From Pseudochelatococcus lubricantis (lineage in GTDB: Bacteria; Pseudomonadota; Alphaproteobacteria; Rhizobiales; Beijerinckiaceae): a DNA stretch of 64,000 bases. The DNA lies in NCBI RefSeq assembly GCF_011762225.1, contig NZ_JAASQI010000009.1, forward strand, positions 1 through 64,000. The letters run 5' to 3'. The notes beneath the pieces are model-generated. The model was not told the origin of the DNA and did no database searches. It worked only from the letters and a program-made list of their open reading frames with translations. Positions within the stretch are counted from its first letter, which is position 1, and every line of letters starts with the position of its first letter. The translations under genes were made by a program, and so were the position numbers. Below, in pieces: positions 1 through 7,335 of the stretch.

Positions 1-1179
1 CGGCATCGCAAACCTCCTGCCTTCCCACAACTGAATCAGACCCAAGCTGATTTGGGAAGACACAGAGAGTCGCGATCTCCGAGACTTGGTATTAGTCAGT
101 TGACGCCGGCGGAGCGGGAATGCTGCCTCAGTTTGCCATCCGCTGCCATGCGCGGTGCCTTTATCGATCTGTCTGAGGAGACGCGCAGCGAGGTTATTGA
201 GCTGTCGCAGGCGGAGCGGGAAGCGACCATGGCCTCACCAGACCCCCGGCAGGCGCTCGTGGAACGGCGGTACAAAGAGGTTTATGCGGAGAATGACGTT
301 CCATGGACACACGATACAAGACCCGAAATTGTCGATGAAGACTTGAGAATAGTGAGGGCCGGTTTTCATGGAACGGTTTTTTCGGCCAGGATTGATGCAC
401 CGGACGGAAAGCGGGACGTCGTCATCAAATCGCTTGACGGGTCGGTGGGCTGGAGGGCGCACCTGATCGGCATCGGGCCGTCGCCGCATTATGAACTGCG
501 CAACATAGCTTCCTCCCTTTTGGCAAGGCACCTGGGATTTGACGTGGTGGTCGACACGCGGCTATGCCTCTACAAGCTGTCGCCGCGCAGCGTCGAGCGC
601 CGTGTCGGCATCATGACGGAATTGCCCCGGGGCCAGCCTGCCTATGATCTGCCCGATGCAATACTGGAGAACGGCGCAGTTCGGCGTGAACTGACCAAAT
701 TGCAGCTCGTCGACGCGATTGCCGGCCAAATCGACCGGCATGGCGGCAATATGCTGATCCACTACGACGGCTACAGAGCCGTTGTGAGGGGCGTCGACAA
801 CGATCAGTGTTTTGGAAAGCATCCTTCGGATCCCGATGTTCTCTATCAGCACCATGGCAGCTTTGGCACCGCGCACGACAACGGCTTTCACGGTGTCCGG
901 CTCCCGGGCGTCATCGATACGGGGATGGCGTCCGCCATCGCAAAGCTGAAGCCGCAGGATCTGCGGGCCATGCTGTCGGACAAGCTGCAAAAGGAGGAAT
1001 GTGACGCTGCCGTTGCCAGGCTGCACTTCGTGAAGGCGCATGTTGGCAGACTCGCGTCCGAACAGCGCATTATCGAGCCGGACCGGTGGGAAAATCCGCG
1101 CTCGATGCACCTTTTCCGAATGTATTGCAACGCAACAAATAGTTACGGCGCGCGTGAGCTGGCAATAAGATCCGGCTGA
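1..1179 (+). CDS. Kinase-fold protein, possible secreted effector; 5' end cut by window edge
   Basis: The exact family is not recognised. The frame is open from base 1, so the gene probably starts upstream; TTG at 52 and ATG at 148 and 229 are possible internal starts. Around 100-230 two look-alike segments (LTPAERECC and LSQAEREAT) suggest a helical repeat region cut by the edge. From 361 the order of motifs is that of a protein or phosphoinositide kinase fold: glycine-rich loop GFHGTVF (361-381), VIK lysine (421-429), hinge-like MTELPRG (613-633), DRHGGN as catalytic loop (733-750) and VDND as metal-binding segment (793-804). DRHxxN followed by an Asp-rich metal site is typical of PI3/4-kinase-like folds and of several bacterial effectors. 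No signal peptide or membrane segment is visible. Base composition is visibly less GC-rich than the core genes downstream, which fits transfer. The kinase reading is inference from motif order. Confidence 0.6.
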   Translation, partial: RHRKPPAFPQLNQTQADLGRHRESRSPRLGISQLTPAERECCLSLPSAAMRGAFIDLSEETRSEVIELSQAEREATMASPDPRQALVERRYKEVYAENDVPWTHDTRPEIVDEDLRIVRAGFHGTVFSARIDAPDGKRDVVIKSLDGSVGWRAHLIGIGPSPHYELRNIASSLLARHLGFDVVVDTRLCLYKLSPRSVERRVGIMTELPRGQPAYDLPDAILENGAVRRELTKLQLVDAIAGQIDRHGGNMLIHYDGYRAVVRGVDNDQCFGKHPSDPDVLYQHHGSFGTAHDNGFHGVRLPGVIDTGMASAIAKLKPQDLRAMLSDKLQKEECDAAVARLHFVKAHVGRLASEQRIIEPDRWENPRSMHLFRMYCNATNSYGARELAIRSG

Positions 1180-1292
1180 CAAAAAAGAGTTTTACAAGAG
1201 TTTACTTTCTCCATCCGAATCTCATGTCCTGCCACAGCCTGCTTATCGACCGGATGTGCAGATATCGCCCCGGGTACAGCAACGAGGTTATT

Positions 1293-1904
1293 ATGACACA
1301 GTCTCCAACGGAACTTGCACGTACGCTATTTCAGGAGGAGGGTTTGCCGTTCCCGCCCGCGCCGGCCGCCCTCGCGTCGCAATTGCAGACGGCGGGCGAT
1401 CATGTTTTTGCGACCCGCAAGATCGATGTGACACCCTACGGGATCGAGTCCTTCCGGAACGAGGCGAGCAGCGATCCCGCCCTGCAGGATTACGTCCTTG
1501 TCGGGTTTGACGGATATGGCGTCAATAGCTGGGCGGTTCATTATTATCTTGTCGAGGGCCCGTTGGCCCTGTTTGTCCAGCTTCCATGGGGCGGCGCCTA
1601 TGTTGACGCCGATCAGGCCCGCGAGCGCATCGCGCGGGTTTTCACCTGGGCTGCGCGGCTGCAGGAGCGGGTAGGGGAAGCGCGTGAGCGGGCACTCATT
1701 CCGCCCGGTTGGCGTCTGCTCGCCGTTGTGAGCACATTTGCCCACCCGGGCTTCGCATGGCTGCCGCCGCAACGGGACGCCGCAGCTCCCACCGCGGAAG
1801 ACGATTCCGAAAGTGCAAGTGCCGGCAACCTGTTGGCCGCAATTGATGAAGCGGTCGACCAGTTACTCGCCCGTGGCGTGCCTCTCGGTCAGGCGTCTCC
1901 CTGA
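1293..1904 (+). CDS. Hypothetical protein, 203 aa, downstream of kinase-fold gene
   Basis: This gene is not recognised. The chosen ATG at 1293 follows a GAGG-like ribosome site at about 1284 and gives 203 residues; a longer frame to 1224 has no good ribosome site. The protein is soluble and acidic, with no signal peptide or membrane helix. Its middle (about residues 60-110) is rich in Tyr, Trp and Phe and looks like alternating beta strands; a helix rich in Arg, Ala and Glu follows, and an acidic, low-complexity stretch leads to the C-terminus. It lies about 110 bases after the kinase-fold gene on the same strand with no clear terminator between, so co-transcription is likely. Small acidic proteins in this position are often chaperones or immunity partners, but nothing in the sequence proves that role. 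Confidence 0.6.
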   Translation: MTQSPTELARTLFQEEGLPFPPAPAALASQLQTAGDHVFATRKIDVTPYGIESFRNEASSDPALQDYVLVGFDGYGVNSWAVHYYLVEGPLALFVQLPWGGAYVDADQARERIARVFTWAARLQERVGEARERALIPPGWRLLAVVSTFAHPGFAWLPPQRDAAAPTAEDDSESASAGNLLAAIDEAVDQLLARGVPLGQASP

Positions 1905-2134
1905 AAGCGATGGACGATGTTGGCTGACGAGGCAATCCGGCACGAACCGGTCGGGGGGCTCCGCTTTCCGGGAAGTAACCGGGAAATTTCGATGAAATCG
2001 GCGCTCCAAGCTCGTGTTGCCGATTTTAATTTCCTTGCCTCAATGCCGGCGTCCTCTGCCGTCGTCGCACAAAGTTCACGTGCATAAAACCGCGGCGCGA
2101 CATATATTCCGCAGCGCGCGGGCGGAGGTTTGGC

Positions 2135-2233
2135 ATGGGCTCGGAGAATAAGCGAAGGGCGCTCGTCGCCGGGAAAGACGGCGATCCGCCGCTCGCTCGT
2201 GGCTGCGCGGCGCGCCAGGGGACGTCCGTATGA
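2135..2233 (+). CDS. Small coupled ORF, 32 aa, upstream of HD-domain gene
   Basis: A 32-residue frame starts at ATG 2135 behind a strong Shine-Dalgarno GGAGGT (about 2123-2128, six to seven bases spacing). Its TGA at 2231-2233 overlaps the ATG at 2230 of the HD-domain gene in an ATGA arrangement, which is the usual sign of translational coupling. The peptide is basic in its first half and resembles no leader I know; it has no run of a single regulatory amino acid. The HD gene itself has no comparable ribosome site, so this short frame may deliver ribosomes to it. Whether the peptide has its own function is unknown. Confidence 0.5.
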   Translation: MGSENKRRALVAGKDGDPPLARGCAARQGTSV

Positions 2234-3129
2234 GCACGAACGTTCTCGGGCTGACGCGCGCTCTCGTCTACGCTGCCGAGGCCCACGCCAACCAGCGGCG
2301 CAAGGGCGCGGCGCAGGAGCCTTACATCAACCACCTGATCGAGGTGCTTGATCTCGTCGCCCGCGCCACTGGCGGCGAGGACGGGGAACTCCTGATCGCG
2401 GCGCTGCTGCACGACGTCGTCGAGGACACGCCGATATCGGCCGAGGAGCTTGCCGCCACTTTCGGGGCGCGCGTGGCCCGGATCGTCATCGAGAACTCCG
2501 ACGACATGACCCTGCCCAAGGATGAGCGCCGCCGGCAGCGCATCGCCGCCATGGCGCACAAGTCGCCGGAAGCCCGAATCGTCAAGACCGCCGACGTGAT
2601 CTCGAACCTGCGCGCAATCGCGGTCTCGCCGCCGGCCGGCTGGGCAATGGACCGCCGTCTCGGCTATCTGGAGGGGTGCCGGCAGCTCATCGACGCCGGC
2701 CGCGGCGCCAACGCCGTGATCGAGACGCTCTTCGACCAGACCGCCGCCGACGCCGAGCGGGCAATCCGCGCCGACGCGGCCCTTGAAGTCGACGGTGCCG
2801 AGGTCATCGCCCGGCATCTCGACAGCGTTATCGGCCAGGCGGTGCACCTCGTCTACCTGCCCAACACTTCGAAACGGGCGATCACCGACGCGGACATGGA
2901 CCGGCTTTGCGAGACCATCTCTCGCAGTTTTCCCTCCGCCACCGTGCAGCACGCCGACGCAGTCTTCGACGGAAGCCGGCGGCAGATACTGCTCGCACGC
3001 ATCCGCAGCGACAGCACGGACGCGGTGGTGGCACTAGCCCAACGGCTCTGCATCGTCTTCGACCAGCGCTTCGTCGGAATCGAGGTGAGCGGGCGCTATA
3101 TCCGTGTCTACGCCGACGACACCGGCTGA
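2230..3129 (+). CDS. HD-domain phosphohydrolase, SpoT/MESH1-like
   Basis: The 299-residue protein has an N-terminal HD domain (about residues 1-150). Visible motifs are RRKG and PYINH (H35), the metal-binding HD pair in ALLHDVVEDT (H61, D62, then E65-D66) and KTADVISNLR (D122, N126). These match the hydrolase half of RelA/SpoT and the stand-alone MESH1-type enzymes that bind Mn2+ and remove pyrophosphate from (p)ppGpp; no synthetase domain or TGS domain follows. The last 150 residues form an additional mixed alpha/beta domain that I do not recognise. The start ATG overlaps the stop of a 32-aa upstream frame. Substrate (p)ppGpp is inferred from the motif pattern, and another nucleotide phosphate is possible. 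Confidence 0.8.
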   Translation: MSTNVLGLTRALVYAAEAHANQRRKGAAQEPYINHLIEVLDLVARATGGEDGELLIAALLHDVVEDTPISAEELAATFGARVARIVIENSDDMTLPKDERRRQRIAAMAHKSPEARIVKTADVISNLRAIAVSPPAGWAMDRRLGYLEGCRQLIDAGRGANAVIETLFDQTAADAERAIRADAALEVDGAEVIARHLDSVIGQAVHLVYLPNTSKRAITDADMDRLCETISRSFPSATVQHADAVFDGSRRQILLARIRSDSTDAVVALAQRLCIVFDQRFVGIEVSGRYIRVYADDTG

Positions 3130-3435
3130 CCACACGCGATCTCCACGCCGCTTCACCTTTCCGCTGCGCACCCTTGCTGTGGGCGATCGTGCCCGACCTC
3201 CCGCTTTCCGGGAAACGTTCGGCGTCTCCAGCGTTGTCGGCGTCATCGCGATCGCCGGACCGGGCGCTATTGCATCAAGCCTGAACTTAGAAACGGTTCT
3301 GGATAAATCTGATGCGCTTTGCTCTATCTTCGGTGGCGGAGGGGTCGATGCCGTCCGTAGTTAGCAAGAGGCTGTCGCCGATGATATAGTCGGGGCGCGT
3401 AGCGATGTTCCGCCGGTATGACGGAAAGGGATCGG
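3130..3435. other. Intergenic region, no gene seen
   Basis: The 306 bases between the HD gene and the DUF1697 gene hold only short frames that are shadows or lack a ribosome site. A small dyad (AGAA-acgg-TTCT) near 3289-3300 is too short to call an operator. No convincing terminator or promoter was seen. Confidence 0.5.
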
Positions 3436-3984
3436 ATGAACAGGGAAACCGTTTTCATCGTACTTTTCCGCGGTATTGGCGGCAAGACGCAGCTCCCCGT
3501 GAAGCCTTTGCGCGAAAAACTGACGGATGCAGGCTTCCGCCATGTTGTGACCTACATTAACAGCGGCAATGCCGTGTTCGGAAGCGTGCTGTCGCGCGAT
3601 GCGGTAGTCGCGACAGTCGCGGAGGTATGCGCGCAAGAGTTCAACTTCGACAAGCCAATCTATGCGCTGACGCGGTCGGAATGGGACGACTTGATTGCAC
3701 GAAATCCGTTTCCGGATGCCGTTGACGTGCCTAAGCATCTCCACGCGGCCGTGCTTGCCGCGCAGCCTGCCGAGGCGGTTGTCGAGACCCTGCGCACCTT
3801 TGCATCGGAGGGGGAACGCATCGCCGTGGTCGACAACGTCGCCTATCTTCATACGCCCGGCGGGTTCGGCCGGTCCAGGCTTGCTGAAAAATTCGACAGG
3901 GGCATAGGCGTGCCAAATACCGCACGCAACTGGAACACTGTACTGAAGCTGGCCGAACTTGCGTGCGAGGTAGCGCGAGGATAG
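3436..3984 (+). CDS. DUF1697 family protein
   Basis: The protein matches the DUF1697 pattern: an N-terminal strand with FRGIGGK (family form LRGINVGGK), then the conserved VVTYINSGNAVF, and the central NPFPD segment. The family is widespread, about 180 residues long, cytoplasmic and of unknown function. ATG 3436 is preferred because AAAGGG lies a few bases upstream and the family begins directly with this strand; an in-frame ATG at 3418 is the alternative. It stands alone between the HD gene and tRNA-Gln, on the opposite strand to the tRNA. Confidence 0.85.
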   Translation: MNRETVFIVLFRGIGGKTQLPVKPLREKLTDAGFRHVVTYINSGNAVFGSVLSRDAVVATVAEVCAQEFNFDKPIYALTRSEWDDLIARNPFPDAVDVPKHLHAAVLAAQPAEAVVETLRTFASEGERIAVVDNVAYLHTPGGFGRSRLAEKFDRGIGVPNTARNWNTVLKLAELACEVARG

Positions 3985-4182
3985 CGACACCGGAGCAGGT
4001 TGGACTTGCGCCTGAGACATGGAGATCGGCGGCGGTCATGGTTGGTCGCTCGCGGCAGGTCTGGCCGGCAGCGGAAAATCGGCAGTCCCTTGGGCCACCG
4101 TTTTGGGCTGCCAGCAGGAAGTGTAGACCGAAGGGTGCCCGCTAACGCCTTGAAATAAAGCTTCCAGTCTGTGGAAAAGATT

Positions 4183-4257
4183 TGGCTGGGGCGGGAGGAT
4201 TCGAACCTCCGCATGGCGGAATCAAAATCCGCTGCCTTACCACTTGGCGACGCCCCA
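4183..4257 (-). tRNA. tRNA-Gln (anticodon UUG)
   Basis: The minus strand folds into a full 75-base cloverleaf: 7-bp acceptor stem TGGGGCG/CGCCCCA, D arm, anticodon stem GCGGA/TCCGC with loop TTTTGAT (anticodon TTG), 5-base variable region, T arm with GGTTCGAATCC, discriminator G and an encoded CCA. The acceptor stem starting with U and the whole layout match bacterial glutamine tRNAs. Its 3' end faces the accessory genes to the left, the side on which tRNA-targeted islands normally insert. Confidence 0.97.
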
Positions 4258-4607
4258 ATGCGCATTCCTGCCGGACGCTGTCCGTTAGCAGATAACGGAT
4301 CGCTCACAAAGCCCAAACGTTATCCGTATCCCGACAATCCCCGGCATCTGCATCTGACCGTGCCGAATCTGTCGGGGAGGCCGAATCATAGTGCGGCATG
4401 TGTGCTATGGCAATTGCCGCGCGTGGTGTGGGCGTCATACTGTCCGCGCCGGTCTTCGGGCCGGGGGCGGATGAGCGCCGCTCAGACGCCGCGCAGCCTG
4501 ATCGGGACTGGCAAGTCAGGCTCATTGGCCTCTTTGTATTATGGCTCGCCTACGTGCCGGACGCCTGTTATGCAGGGCGGCGCCCGTATCATGATTCAAT
4601 CTGCAGG
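4258..4607. other. Intergenic region upstream of cobT
   Basis: This 350-base stretch has an open frame (from 4398) that runs into cobT, but its translation has no resemblance to CobT and no ribosome site. I looked for a cobalamin riboswitch (B12-box type segments) and did not see one. The promoter of the tRNA must lie in the part next to 4258, but I cannot place it with confidence. Confidence 0.45.
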
Positions 4608-5663
4608 ATGATGAGAATGATCCCGACGAACACCACTGGAATGCCGTTCGATGACGTGCGTGGGCTGTTCCATGTCCTGCCCGGGCCGGACGAGTTCGCC
4701 GTCGCCGCCGTGAAGGCGCGCAATCGGGAGTTGACGAAGCCGGTTGGCTCGCTTGGCGCGCTCGAAACTGCCGTCGAATGGCTCGCGGCCTGGCAGGGCA
4801 ATCCGAAACCCGCCGTGCGTCGGCCGCTCGTCGTCGTGTTCGCGGGCAACCATGGCGTGGCGTCGCGCGGCGTATCGGCTTTCCCGCCGGCGGTCACACG
4901 GCAGATGCTCGACAATTTCGCCGCCGGCGGCGGCGCCATCAACCAGATCTGCGCGTCCTACGATCTGGGCTTCAAGGTGTTCGACCTCGCGCTCGACCTG
5001 CCGACCGGCGACATCACCCGCGAGGAGGCACTCGACGAGAAGGCGTGTGTCGCCACCATGGCGTTCGGCATGGAAGCCATCGCCGGCGGCACCGATCTGC
5101 TGAGCATCGGCGAGATGGGCATCGGCGGCGGCACGGTTGCCGCCGCCATTTACGCCGCGCTCTACGGCGGGCCGGCGGATCAGTGGGTCGGGCGCGGCGC
5201 CTGGGAAGGGCCGACGACGGCCGGAGACGCGGAGCGCCTTGCCCGCAAGATCACCATCGTGGAGGAGGCGCTCGCCTTCCATGCCGGCCACCTGACTGAC
5301 CCGCTTGAGGTGCTGCGCCGCCTCGGCGGGCGCGAGATCGCTGCGGCGGCCGGCGCCATCCTGGCGGCGCGGCTCGAACATATCCCCGTGCTGCTCGACG
5401 GCTATGCCGTTACCGCGGCGGCCGCGGTCCTGCATGCCATCGATCCGCAAGCGATCGACCACTGCATGGCGGGCCATCTGTCGGCGGAGGGCGCGCATGC
5501 GCAGGTGCTGGAGCGGCTCGGCAAGAAGCCGCTGCTGTCGCTGGGCCTGCAACTCGGCGAGGGCGCCGGCGCGGCGCTCGCCGCCGGCATCGTCAAGGCC
5601 GCCGCCGCATGCCACGGTGAAATGGCGACCTTTACACAGGCGGGCGTGTCGCGGGCAGGCTGA
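4608..5663 (+). CDS. cobT: Nicotinate-nucleotide--dimethylbenzimidazole phosphoribosyltransferase
   Basis: The enzyme transfers phosphoribose from nicotinate mononucleotide to 5,6-dimethylbenzimidazole, making alpha-ribazole phosphate for the lower ligand of cobalamin. The family signatures are present: LTKPVGSLGALE near residue 42, FAGNHGVASRGVSAFP, the glycine-rich GEMGIGGGT, and LQLGEGAGAALA near the end, which holds the catalytic Glu. Length (351 aa) is normal. The start is chosen at the ATG cluster 4608/4611/4617, because the family begins close to this point. In many Hyphomicrobiales cobT sits next to a J-domain gene and bolA, as here. No other cobalamin gene is in the window. Confidence 0.95.
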   Translation: MMRMIPTNTTGMPFDDVRGLFHVLPGPDEFAVAAVKARNRELTKPVGSLGALETAVEWLAAWQGNPKPAVRRPLVVVFAGNHGVASRGVSAFPPAVTRQMLDNFAAGGGAINQICASYDLGFKVFDLALDLPTGDITREEALDEKACVATMAFGMEAIAGGTDLLSIGEMGIGGGTVAAAIYAALYGGPADQWVGRGAWEGPTTAGDAERLARKITIVEEALAFHAGHLTDPLEVLRRLGGREIAAAAGAILAARLEHIPVLLDGYAVTAAAAVLHAIDPQAIDHCMAGHLSAEGAHAQVLERLGKKPLLSLGLQLGEGAGAALAAGIVKAAAACHGEMATFTQAGVSRAG

Positions 5664-5681
5664 ATTGCCGCGCCCGCGTCT

Positions 5682-6077
5682 TCACCACGTTTCGCAGCGC
5701 AAGCCCCACGGCGTGTTCCAGCACCGGTCGGGCGCGGACATGAAGACGGGTGGCCCGATGGGGGCGTCGAGGAGGGCGTTGCGTTCGTCCTCCCGGCGCC
5801 GGTCGAGATCGAAGCGGCACTTCGCGAACGCTTCGGTGCCGGGCTTGAAGCCGTATTCCGAGCAGCGCGCCTTGTCGTTTTCGGCGTTCATGCGGGTGAT
5901 CTCGGCGCTCGACATGCAGCCGCCCAGCAGCAAGACCGCCGCAATGGCGACCGCGCATCCCACGCCGAGCCGGGTAACGTGCACGGCCTTCCGGCTGGTG
6001 CCGTTGCCTGAACAGCGGGAGGGAGCGGCCGTGCGGCTCCGCCTTCCTGTCCGTTGTTCCATGGCTGGCCGTGTCAT
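5682..6077 (-). CDS. Small putative lipoprotein
   Basis: The protein has a hydrophobic stretch ending in the lipobox LLGGC (about residues 50-54 from the long start), so a lipid-modified Cys and membrane anchoring are expected. The mature part is about 78 residues, highly charged (a DRRREDER stretch) and contains three further Cys. The function is not recognised. The start is uncertain: ATG 6077 and 6062 give a long, Arg-rich leader, while GTG at about 5984 would give a more normal signal peptide but has its ribosome site too close. It lies between convergent cobT and the J-domain gene, on the strand of the latter. Confidence 0.7.
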   Translation of the reverse strand: MTRPAMEQRTGRRSRTAAPSRCSGNGTSRKAVHVTRLGVGCAVAIAAVLLLGGCMSSAEITRMNAENDKARCSEYGFKPGTEAFAKCRFDLDRRREDERNALLDAPIGPPVFMSAPDRCWNTPWGLRCETW

Positions 6078-6107
6078 GTCATCTCGCGTCCGGTATGCCC
6101 CTGCGGG

Positions 6108-6773
6108 TCAGCAAAGGCCGATGGCCTTCAGCGTGTTGTAGGCCTGAAGGATTTCCTGCAGCCGTTCCTCGAACGAGCGATCGCCGCCGTTGGCGTCCGG
6201 GTGGAAGCGCTTCACCAGCAGCTTGTAGCGCGCCTTGATGGTGGCCGCGTCCACGCCGGCATCGAGGCCGAGCTGGTCGAGCGCTTTCAGCGCCGTGCCC
6301 GAGAGGCGCGGCTGTGCGTCCTCCGCGGGGGCGTGCCGCGCCTGATACGTGCGGGCGCCGAAAAGCCCCAGCGAATCGTCGACCTCCCACGCGCCGGCGC
6401 TTGCCGTGCCGTCGGGATAGCCATCCGCCTCTCCGGGTTTCGTCTGCCGGCGGGTGCGACAGGTCTCGCGCGCCGAGGGGTTGACGCCCATGGCCCAGGT
6501 GGGGCGGTGGCCGACGGCCGCGTCCTTCTGGTAGGCGGCGACGTCGTTGTCGCTCATCCCGTCGAAATAATTGTAGGACTGGTTATAGGCGCGCACGTGT
6601 TCGAGGCAGAAGTTCCAGTATTCCTTCTCGCGGCCGCGCCCCTTGGGGGCACGGAACGTTCCCTTGGCTGCGCATCCCGCATGGTCGCACGCGACCGCTT
6701 GCGCCGAAGGGGCTTCCTCGGCGACTCGGGGGCGGACACGGATGCGATCAAAAATGGACGAGTTCAGATTCAT
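6108..6773 (-). CDS. J-domain (DnaJ-like) protein
   Basis: The last 65 residues form a J domain: helix I with ALDQLGLD, helix II IKARYKLLVKRFHPD carrying the HPD tripeptide that stimulates Hsp70 ATPase, then helix III with FEERLQEILQAYNTLK. The first 130 residues contain a conserved Cys/His pattern (ACDHAGC, FCLEHV) that could bind a metal, followed by AYNQSYNYFDGMSD. This domain order, J domain at the C-terminus, is typical of a short alphaproteobacterial family found beside bolA and cobalamin genes. It is a co-chaperone candidate for DnaK or a specialised Hsp70; the client is unknown. Confidence 0.92.
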   Translation of the reverse strand: MNLNSSIFDRIRVRPRVAEEAPSAQAVACDHAGCAAKGTFRAPKGRGREKEYWNFCLEHVRAYNQSYNYFDGMSDNDVAAYQKDAAVGHRPTWAMGVNPSARETCRTRRQTKPGEADGYPDGTASAGAWEVDDSLGLFGARTYQARHAPAEDAQPRLSGTALKALDQLGLDAGVDAATIKARYKLLVKRFHPDANGGDRSFEERLQEILQAYNTLKAIGLC

Positions 6774-6881
6774 GGGAGTGCATTTATGGGGATCGTTTCA
6801 CCGCTGGACAAGGCCTAATGAAACACGACAATACCTCACCGAAGATAAACGAGTCCGTGAAAAACGACAGGGGAGACGACC

Positions 6882-7205
6882 GTGTCAACGACAGAAAATT
6901 CCACTCCGCCACGGCAGGACGGATCGCGCGCCGAGCGCATCGTCCGCGTCCTGACCGGGGCATTCGCACCCGAAACGCTTGCGGTGCATGACGAATCGCA
7001 CCGGCATGTCGGCCACGGCGGATGGCGGGAAGGCGGAGAAACGCACTACGACGTCACCATCGTCTCGCGCGACTTCGCTGCTCTCAGCCGCGTGGAGCGC
7101 CATCGCCGGATCAACACCCTGCTGGCGCCGGAGTTCGAGACGGGCCTGCACGCCCTCGCCCTGACTGCGCTCACACCGGAGGAGGCCGCGCGGCGGGCGG
7201 GCTGA
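6882..7205 (+). CDS. bolA: BolA family protein
   Basis: The 107-residue protein has the BolA fold signatures: ETLAVHDESHRHVGH near the start of the domain, THYDVTIVSRDFAALSRVERHRRIN in the middle and a C-terminal HALALTALTPEEA helix. BolA proteins pair with monothiol glutaredoxins (CGFS type) to handle [2Fe-2S] clusters and iron signalling, and some act as DNA-binding regulators. It is divergent from the J-domain gene, with about 108 bases between starts, a pairing conserved in Hyphomicrobiales. Confidence 0.95.
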   Translation: MSTTENSTPPRQDGSRAERIVRVLTGAFAPETLAVHDESHRHVGHGGWREGGETHYDVTIVSRDFAALSRVERHRRINTLLAPEFETGLHALALTALTPEEAARRAG

Positions 7206-7335
7206 TGCGGCAAACAGTCGCTGGCTGCCGTTTCCGCCCCGCGCCTCCGCCGGCGTCATGCTCGCGCCGCATTGCGGGTGGCGTTAAGGGCGCGCACGCT
7301 GTAAAACGGTGCGGGCAAGTGCGGGAACCGGAACG

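Noticed and set aside
4258..4607. Cobalamin riboswitch before cobT
   Set aside because: No B12-box or associated conserved segments could be found.
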